NCBI GenBank assembly: GCA_028874215.1 | Contig: JAPPLF010000068.1 | Location: forward strand, 1-45,116 | Source: Acidobacteriota bacterium | GTDB taxonomy: Bacteria; Acidobacteriota; UBA6911; RPQK01; JAJDTT01 | DNA: 45,116 nt | Reading direction: 5' to 3' | Shown here: piece by piece, positions 40,039 through 45,116 of the stretch | Layout: every line of letters begins with the position of its first letter | Numbering within the stretch: the stretch's first letter is position 1 | The notes under the pieces: generated by a model | What the model saw: only the letters and a program-made list of their open reading frames with translations | The model's database searches: none | What the model was told of the DNA's origin: nothing | Position numbers and translations under genes: made by a program

Positions 40039-41499
40039 TCACTTCTCTCCGAGTGGATACACCCGGCGGCCCAGCCGCTGGTACGTGATGGCGTCCGGAC
40101 TGTGGACCCCCGGCTCCGATACGACCTGGATCTGGCCGGCCCACTCCTCGTAGCCGGCCCGGAAATGCGCCGCCGATTTCAGGCCGATGTATCGCATTTT
40201 CTTGGGATCGAGCCCCAGTGTGAGAGAAAAGGCGGTGTCGAAGGGCTGCTCCCGAACGCTGACCAACAGGATGTGAACGCCGTCGACTCGAATCCGGGCC
40301 GAGACTCCCATGCTTCCCCGCAGGCCGGCGTACATGGGGCCGTTGTAGGCGAATTCTCCGTCGGAAACGGCTTCCACAACGGCCTCCACGGGAACCGGCG
40401 GTCCCTGGCTGGGGGTCGATTTGCCCCCGACCCGGAGCGATACGGTGGCGCCGGCGCCGGCGCGATGACAGGCCACCGCGGATTCGTGGTCCACGATGTA
40501 GAGGACGCAGGCGTCCTTGAGGCCGCGGTCCAGAAAGGCTCTGAGCATCCCTGTGCTGTCCCCCGGAGAACCGCCGCCCGTATTGTCGTTTTTGTCCGCG
40601 AAGACCGCCGGATAGCGGCCCAGCATTTCCGCCTTGGCCAGGGCTTCCTGCGTGGAGGGAAGATGGTGATGCCAATCGGCCCGGCGCCGGTAGATCCACG
40701 CCGCCAGGTCGTCGGCGTGGCGTTGCGCCGAGGCCCGGTCGTTGTCCGTGACCACGTGAACCGAAGCTCCCACGTGCGGCGCGTCGGCCAAGGCAAAACA
40801 GGTGGCAATGGATGCGGCCACGACGCCCGGTTCGGCCTCCAACCGGTGCAGGCGCTCGATGGCTTCGCTCATGGGCGGGTGCGCGGTCACCTGGTTCAGA
40901 CCCCAGAACATGGGGATCTGGGAGAGGGCCATGGTGGGACGCAAGCCCTCCCGGACGATCCGGACCATCACGTCGGCGCACTCCCGGCCCCGCGCCGCCA
41001 TGTCCACTTCAGGGTAGGTTTCCCGTCCGATGAGGGCATCGGCCAGTTCGACCATGCGGTGCGAGACGTTGGAGTGGATGTCCAACTGGGCGACGATGGG
41101 CACCTCCGGCCCCACCAGGTCTCGAACCGCCTCCAGAATGTAGGCCTCGCCGTCGTCGATGCCTTGGGCCGTCATGGAACCGTGGAGCTCCAGCAGGACT
41201 CCGTCCGCCGGAGACGCGGCCTTCATGAGGCTCAGCATCCGGTCCAGAAGGCGGTCCAGATCGCGCTTGGGGACCGGGCCGCTGGGATGGGCCTCCGCGA
41301 AAATGGTCGGCACCAGCTCGAAACCGTGAGCTTCAGCCCCGCTGATAAAGCCGCCCGTGGGGACGTTGGCGCCCCGAAACGCCGGGATGATCTGGTCGGG
41401 TTGAAGCTCCCCGAACCTCTCGCTGAAGCTCCGAATGGTGGTGGGAACGGGAGTGAAGGTGCTGGTCTCGTGGCTGATGGTGCCCATGAGGATCTTCAT
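40039..41499 (-). CDS. M81-family metallopeptidase (MlrC-like)
   Basis: This 486-residue protein starts MKILMGTISHETSTFTPVPT. The HETSTFxP motif is at the front of the M81 fold, and the two-part structure includes DGVLLELHGSMTAQGIDDGE and VPIVAQLDIHSNVSHRMVEL, carrying putative zinc ligands. The C-terminal domain has NTGGGSPGDSTGMLRAFL and GVHSPDAITYQRLGRRVYPL. The family includes the enzyme that degrades linearised microcystin; many members in environmental bacteria act on other small peptides or amides. The start at 41499 is chosen because homology begins there; an upstream in-frame ATG at 41577 lacks a signal peptide. Transcription is probably its own. Confidence 0.9.
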   Translation of the reverse strand: MKILMGTISHETSTFTPVPTTIRSFSERFGELQPDQIIPAFRGANVPTGGFISGAEAHGFELVPTIFAEAHPSGPVPKRDLDRLLDRMLSLMKAASPADGVLLELHGSMTAQGIDDGEAYILEAVRDLVGPEVPIVAQLDIHSNVSHRMVELADALIGRETYPEVDMAARGRECADVMVRIVREGLRPTMALSQIPMFWGLNQVTAHPPMSEAIERLHRLEAEPGVVAASIATCFALADAPHVGASVHVVTDNDRASAQRHADDLAAWIYRRRADWHHHLPSTQEALAKAEMLGRYPAVFADKNDNTGGGSPGDSTGMLRAFLDRGLKDACVLYIVDHESAVACHRAGAGATVSLRVGGKSTPSQGPPVPVEAVVEAVSDGEFAYNGPMYAGLRGSMGVSARIRVDGVHILLVSVREQPFDTAFSLTLGLDPKKMRYIGLKSAAHFRAGYEEWAGQIQVVSEPGVHSPDAITYQRLGRRVYPLGEK

Positions 41500-41670
41500 C
41501 GGATCAGTCTCCGCTCTACCGTCCGCAGCCGACGGGAAAATTCTGGTCCCAGGTCCGATTCGTAAGTTCAAGAGCATGATTCCATAGAGGTCTGATAGGC
41601 ACTCCCGGTCTGAACGGGGGGGCGTTGGAGTGTGACGGAGTCACTCTCGGGCTGGTAAGATCCGGGTGTG

Positions 41671-42441
41671 ATGCGAAACTGCGGAGTTGCTCGCGTCCGG
41701 AACCGGGAGAGAGTTCGCGCCGGAATCGCAGGGGTCCTGTTGTGGCTCATGCTGGCTCCGGCGCAGACCCACGCCGGCGATTGGATCGCTCTGTACAACG
41801 GGAAGAACCTGGAGGGGTGGGAGTCCGTCGGGTCGGGTTTCTGGATGCCGACTCCCGAAGGCTACCTGCTGGGGCAGTGGGATCCTTTCGATCCGCCCGA
41901 CCCCGAACCCGGGCTCAATGGCATCAAGGCTCGTCTGAACCGTTCCCGGTTCAAGACCGACTTCAAGGTCGTCATCAACCAGGCTTGGCTCTACACCCGC
42001 CGGGAATTCTACGAATACGACCTCCACTTGGAGTGGAAGGTCCCTCCGGGCGGCAACAGCGGCATTGCGCTGCACGATCCGAGCCGGGGGCGCTATACGT
42101 CCGGTCCCGGGGCCGACCTTGCCCGGACTCCGTCCCAGATCGCCTACGAAGTCCAGATCGTCAATCTGGACGTGGAGCAGGATTTCACGGGGAGCATCTA
42201 CATGGTCCAGACCGCCCGGGAGGATGTACGCAAGGCGGATGACTGGAACGTGTTCGACATCGAGGTGCGCCGGGAAGTGATCAGGGTGCGGCTCAACGGA
42301 CACCTGGTCACTGAAGGAACTCCCATTCCCGGCCGTCCCGAATCGGGGCCCATCGGCATTCAGCTCCACGACCCCGGCAGCTTCATCCTGCTGCGGGACC
42401 TTCGGATTCGGGAGCTGACCCCGGCCTCGGCTCGCGAGTGA
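41671..42441 (+). CDS. Exported DUF1080 protein (3-keto-disaccharide hydrolase-like)
   Basis: This 256-residue protein has a signal peptide (VRAGIAGVLLWLMLAPAQTH, mature from about AGDW). The DUF1080 landmarks are present: WIALYNGKNLEGWESVG, YDLHLEWKVPPGGNSGIALH, a Tyr-rich middle and VEVQ-like strand (IAYEVQIVNLD), and WNVFDIEVRREVIRVRLNGH. The fold is a concanavalin-like beta-sandwich, and characterised members cleave 3-keto-glycosides. It is on the plus strand before the SDR gene, with which it is convergent. GTG at 41668 and ATG at 41671 are both possible starts. Confidence 0.9.
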   Translation: MRNCGVARVRNRERVRAGIAGVLLWLMLAPAQTHAGDWIALYNGKNLEGWESVGSGFWMPTPEGYLLGQWDPFDPPDPEPGLNGIKARLNRSRFKTDFKVVINQAWLYTRREFYEYDLHLEWKVPPGGNSGIALHDPSRGRYTSGPGADLARTPSQIAYEVQIVNLDVEQDFTGSIYMVQTAREDVRKADDWNVFDIEVRREVIRVRLNGHLVTEGTPIPGRPESGPIGIQLHDPGSFILLRDLRIRELTPASARE

Positions 42442-42475
42442 GGCCTCGTCCCGCCGCGAATCAGGTGCCCGCCCG

Positions 42476-43231
42476 CTAATGGGCCAGATACCCGCCGTCT
42501 ATGGGTAGCGCCAGTCCGTTGACGTAAGAAGCAGCGTCGCTGCAGAGCCACACAGCCGTTTTCGCAATCTCGTCCGGAGTCCCGAATCGAGCCATGGGAA
42601 TGAACTGAGTCATCCGTTCCGCACGATCGTCATCGGCCCCCAGGAGCCGGTCGGTCATGGGGGTCCGGACAGCTCCCGGACAGAGCGCATTGACGCGAAT
42701 CCCCTTGGCTCCGTACTCGACGGCGGCGGTCCTGGTCAGGCCGAGCACTCCGTGCTTGCTGGCAATGTAGGCGGACATCCGGCCCCGGGAGCCGACATGG
42801 CCGGCAGTCGACGAGGTGTTGACGATGGCGCCCTTCCCCTGTTTCAGCATCTGCCGCAGTTCGTACTTCATGCAGAGCCAGGTCCCCTTGAGATTGACCC
42901 GGATGATCCGGTCCCACACCGTATCCGGGTACTCGTGGAAACGGGCGATGGCGCCCTCGATGCCCGCATTGTTGAACGCGCAATCCAGCCTTCCGTGAAG
43001 GTCGACCGCTTGGCGGATCAGGTGCTTGACCTGAGACGTGACGGAGACGTCGGTCTGGACAAAGGTCGACGCCGCCGGCATCATCCGCACGGTTTCGGCG
43101 CCTTTTTCCGGATCGACATCGGAGACGACGACCCTGGCTCCAGACCGGGCGAAGGCCAGAGCGGCGGCTCTCCCGATCCCGGAGCCTGCTCCGGTCACCA
43201 GGGCGACTCGGTCCCGTAGCGAATTCTTCAT
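42476..43231 (-). CDS. Short-chain dehydrogenase/reductase (SDR)
   Basis: This 251-residue Rossmann protein has the N-terminal TGAGSGIG cofactor motif, DVDPEKGAETVRM (Asp suggests NAD preference), LDCAFNNAGIEG, catalytic Ser in NTSSTAGHVGS, YIASK with catalytic Tyr and Lys, and LCPGAVRTPM. The end, YVNGLALPIDGGYLAH, is typical of classical SDRs such as glucose/3-oxoacyl dehydrogenases. Start 43231 is set by AAGGAG upstream. It is divergent, with a 95-bp gap, from the PQQ dehydrogenase, which may share its promoter region and act on related alcohols or sugars. Confidence 0.93.
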   Translation of the reverse strand: MKNSLRDRVALVTGAGSGIGRAAALAFARSGARVVVSDVDPEKGAETVRMMPAASTFVQTDVSVTSQVKHLIRQAVDLHGRLDCAFNNAGIEGAIARFHEYPDTVWDRIIRVNLKGTWLCMKYELRQMLKQGKGAIVNTSSTAGHVGSRGRMSAYIASKHGVLGLTRTAAVEYGAKGIRVNALCPGAVRTPMTDRLLGADDDRAERMTQFIPMARFGTPDEIAKTAVWLCSDAASYVNGLALPIDGGYLAH

Positions 43232-43326
43232 CCCGACCCGCTCTCCTTTCTGGCTGGGCGTCCAGTCTCTCATACTTGTCCCGGGCCCTCATGCGGGTTC
43301 GGGACCGGGCTGGTAAACTCCGGATC

Positions 43327-44991
43327 ATGAATCGATTCTCACTTGGACTCCGTCTCCTGCCGCCGGTTCTGATTCTCGGCGTCCTCACGGCCGGAACCGC
43401 GCGGGGACAGGACGGGCCCACCGGGGCGGACTGGCCCCACTATGGAGGGAGCTACCAATTCTGGCGCTACAGCTCCCTGGACCAGGTGAATCGGAAGACG
43501 GTGAAGAAGCTGGTTCCGGTCTGGGCCTTTCAGACCGGAATCGTGGACGGCGGACTTCAGGCCACCCCCATCGTTCTGGACGGCGTCATGTATCTGACTT
43601 CGTCCTGGAACCGGGTCTTTGCCATCGACGCCGCGACCGGAGACGAGATCTGGCACTACTATTATGAGAATCCGCGGCAGATCGGGATTATCTACAGCCC
43701 CTGGAACCGGGGCGTCGCGGTCTCCGGCCCGCGCGTCTTCATGGGCACTCTCGACAACTATGTCGTGGCCCTGGATCGGAAGACGGGGCGCGAACTGTGG
43801 AAGGTCAACGTCGAGGACTTGAAGCAGTGCGGCTGCAACATCACCGGTGCGCCGCTGGTGGTGAAGGACAAGGTGATCGTCGGCGTCACCGGGGGGGACT
43901 CGGCTCACCGGGGTTACCTGACCGCCTTCGATGCGGCCACCGGACGTCTGGCCTGGCGTTTCTACACCATCCCCGGTCCGGGCGAGAAGGGCCACGAGAC
44001 GTGGGAGGGGGACAGCTGGAAGTTTGGCGGCGGTGCGACCTGGATGACCGGTTCCTACGACCCCCACCTGGACCTCCTCTATTGGGGGGTGGGAAATCCG
44101 GCGGCCGACTTCTACGGGGGGGACCGGCGAGGGAGCAACCTGTACACCGACTCGGTCATCGCCCTGGATCCGGACACGGGAGAGCTCAAGTGGTACCACC
44201 AGCAGATTCCGCATGACGTGTGGGACTGGGATTCGGCCTACGAGTGCGTTCTTCTGGATCTTAGGGTGAATGGAAGGGACCGGAAGCTCCTCCTGAACAC
44301 CAACAAAGGGGGCTACACCTACATCGTGGATCGGACGACCGGCGAGTTCATCTCAGCCTGGCCGGTGGTGGACCATCTGAATTGGATCGAGGGTGTCGGC
44401 CCGAACGGTGAACTGATCGGCCGCAACGAGCCGGTTCTGGACAAGGCCAAGCTGATTTGCCCGTCCATCGGCGGCGGCAGGCAATGGAACCAGGGCGCCT
44501 ATTCTCCGAGAACCGGGTGGTATTACACCACCGGAATCGAATGGTGCCAGGAGGTGACGGCCCGGGAAGAGGAGCCTCAGGAGGGGATGAACTTTTTCGG
44601 AGGTGTCTTCAAATTGAAGGAGGTGCCGGGAGTCGACCATCACGGACACCTGGACGCCTACGATCCGCTGACGGGAAAGAAGCATTGGAGCTGCCGGTCG
44701 CCGTATCCCTTTCTGGCCTCGCAATTGGCTACGGCCGGTGACCTGGTGTTCAGTGGTGACGCGGAGGGGCTGTTTTTCGCGCTGGACGCCATGACGGGAC
44801 GAAAGCTCTGGAGCTTTCAGACCGGGTCGGGGCACCGGGGCTCGGCCATCACCTACTCGGTGGCGGGACGCCAGTATATCGCCACGCCGTCCGGCTGGGG
44901 ATCGGCGGTGGCCGGCCTCATGCCCCAACTCTGGCCCGAGACGGAGGATTTTCGGGCCGGCTCGACCCTGTTTGTTTTCGCGCTGCCTTGA
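43327..44991 (+). CDS. PQQ-dependent dehydrogenase (eight-bladed quinoprotein)
   Basis: This 554-residue periplasmic protein has a signal peptide (GLRLLPPVLILGVLTAGTAR). Repeated W-motifs occur (AIDAATGDEIWHYYYE, ALDRKTGRELWKVN, AFDAATGRLAWRFY, ALDPDTGELKWYH, AYDPLTGKKHWS). The PQQ region shows C168-G-C170 in KQCGCNITGAP rather than adjacent cysteines, HETWEGDSWKFGGGATWMTG for the cofactor and metal, GNPAADFYGG with Asn, and the catalytic Asp in PHDVWDWDSAYE (D300, with D302 two residues later). It oxidises alcohols or sugars and passes electrons to a cytochrome or quinone; no cytochrome domain is fused and no partner gene is in view. A complete protein ends before the contig artefact. Confidence 0.93.
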   Translation: MNRFSLGLRLLPPVLILGVLTAGTARGQDGPTGADWPHYGGSYQFWRYSSLDQVNRKTVKKLVPVWAFQTGIVDGGLQATPIVLDGVMYLTSSWNRVFAIDAATGDEIWHYYYENPRQIGIIYSPWNRGVAVSGPRVFMGTLDNYVVALDRKTGRELWKVNVEDLKQCGCNITGAPLVVKDKVIVGVTGGDSAHRGYLTAFDAATGRLAWRFYTIPGPGEKGHETWEGDSWKFGGGATWMTGSYDPHLDLLYWGVGNPAADFYGGDRRGSNLYTDSVIALDPDTGELKWYHQQIPHDVWDWDSAYECVLLDLRVNGRDRKLLLNTNKGGYTYIVDRTTGEFISAWPVVDHLNWIEGVGPNGELIGRNEPVLDKAKLICPSIGGGRQWNQGAYSPRTGWYYTTGIEWCQEVTAREEEPQEGMNFFGGVFKLKEVPGVDHHGHLDAYDPLTGKKHWSCRSPYPFLASQLATAGDLVFSGDAEGLFFALDAMTGRKLWSFQTGSGHRGSAITYSVAGRQYIATPSGWGSAVAGLMPQLWPETEDFRAGSTLFVFALP

Positions 44992-45017
44992 CGCGGCGTG
45001 GTAGCCCGGAAGCGCAA

Positions 45018-45116
<99 letters not shown>

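Noticed and set aside
40102-41565. Plus-strand open frame opposite the M81 peptidase
   Set aside because: Shadow of a well-supported family gene.
44212-44240. Lanthanide dependence of the PQQ dehydrogenase from Asp300-x-Asp302
   Set aside because: A D-x-D pattern is used to argue for lanthanide use in XoxF-like enzymes, but I recall the same DWD in this general quinoprotein group, so it is not distinctive here.

Overview
The window is about 45 kb of GC-rich DNA from a Gram-negative bacterium, most likely an uncultured Acidobacteriota. The basis is the mix of families rather than any single marker. There is an Oar-like TonB-dependent receptor with an N-terminal carboxypeptidase-regulatory domain and a C-terminal Phe. 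There is a soluble-type PQQ dehydrogenase, a DUF1080 protein, an M81 peptidase and a cyclase-family hydrolase. There are also several beta-propeller or sialidase-like secreted proteins, two of them with twin-arginine-like signals. No rRNA, tRNA or CRISPR array was seen. Both extreme ends are low-complexity, and the last ~100 bases (poly-G, poly-C, poly-A) look like an assembly or sequencing artefact.

Layout. 0.1-5.7 kb: secreted alpha/beta hydrolase, then a likely operon of a P-loop-like protein, a Gfo/Idh/MocA oxidoreductase and a sodium:solute symporter. 5.7-7.3 kb: accessory patch with a one-helix membrane protein and a ribbon-helix-helix antitoxin whose VapC partner is cut to an 11-codon stub. 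7.3-11.4 kb: two divergent paralogous secreted propeller proteins and a DUF1295 membrane reductase. 11.4-13.9 kb: accessory patch with an MNT antitoxin, a truncated HEPN toxin and a translationally coupled ATPase plus TOPRIM-like pair that resembles a defence module. 14.3-16 kb: sialidase-like protein. 16-24.4 kb: a strongly mosaic zone. It holds two broken copies and one intact copy of the same tyrosine recombinase, an istB remnant and a complete IS5-type element. It also holds a decayed S24 repressor with three in-frame stops and two copies of a ~280 bp repeat built around an 18-bp-stem hairpin. Among these sit a few intact small membrane or secreted genes. 24.5-31.8 kb: a membrane-anchored J-domain-like protein, two tandem sialidase-like paralogs and the divergent TonB receptor. 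31.9-33.7 kb: a 48-residue zinc ribbon and an overlapping small-protein/ImmA-IrrE-like pair. 33.7-45 kb: POT peptide transporter, cyclase-family hydrolase, LLM flavin oxidoreductase, an orphan ABC permease, an APH-type sugar kinase, M81 peptidase, DUF1080 protein, SDR dehydrogenase and PQQ dehydrogenase.

The housekeeping-like genes suggest a heterotroph that takes up and breaks down complex glycans, peptides and organic acids using exported enzymes. The accessory genes show repeated insertion and decay. In two toxin-antitoxin loci the antitoxin is intact while the toxin gene is cut near its start, and both cuts lie close to the 3' end of a convergent gene.

The most unusual non-coding signal is a set of intergenic 20-nt hairpins (8-bp stem, 4-nt loop) that keep a TCCT/TTCT or complementary AGGA/GGGA loop while the stem sequence changes. 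Two of them recur together as a two-hairpin unit of 57-58 bp.
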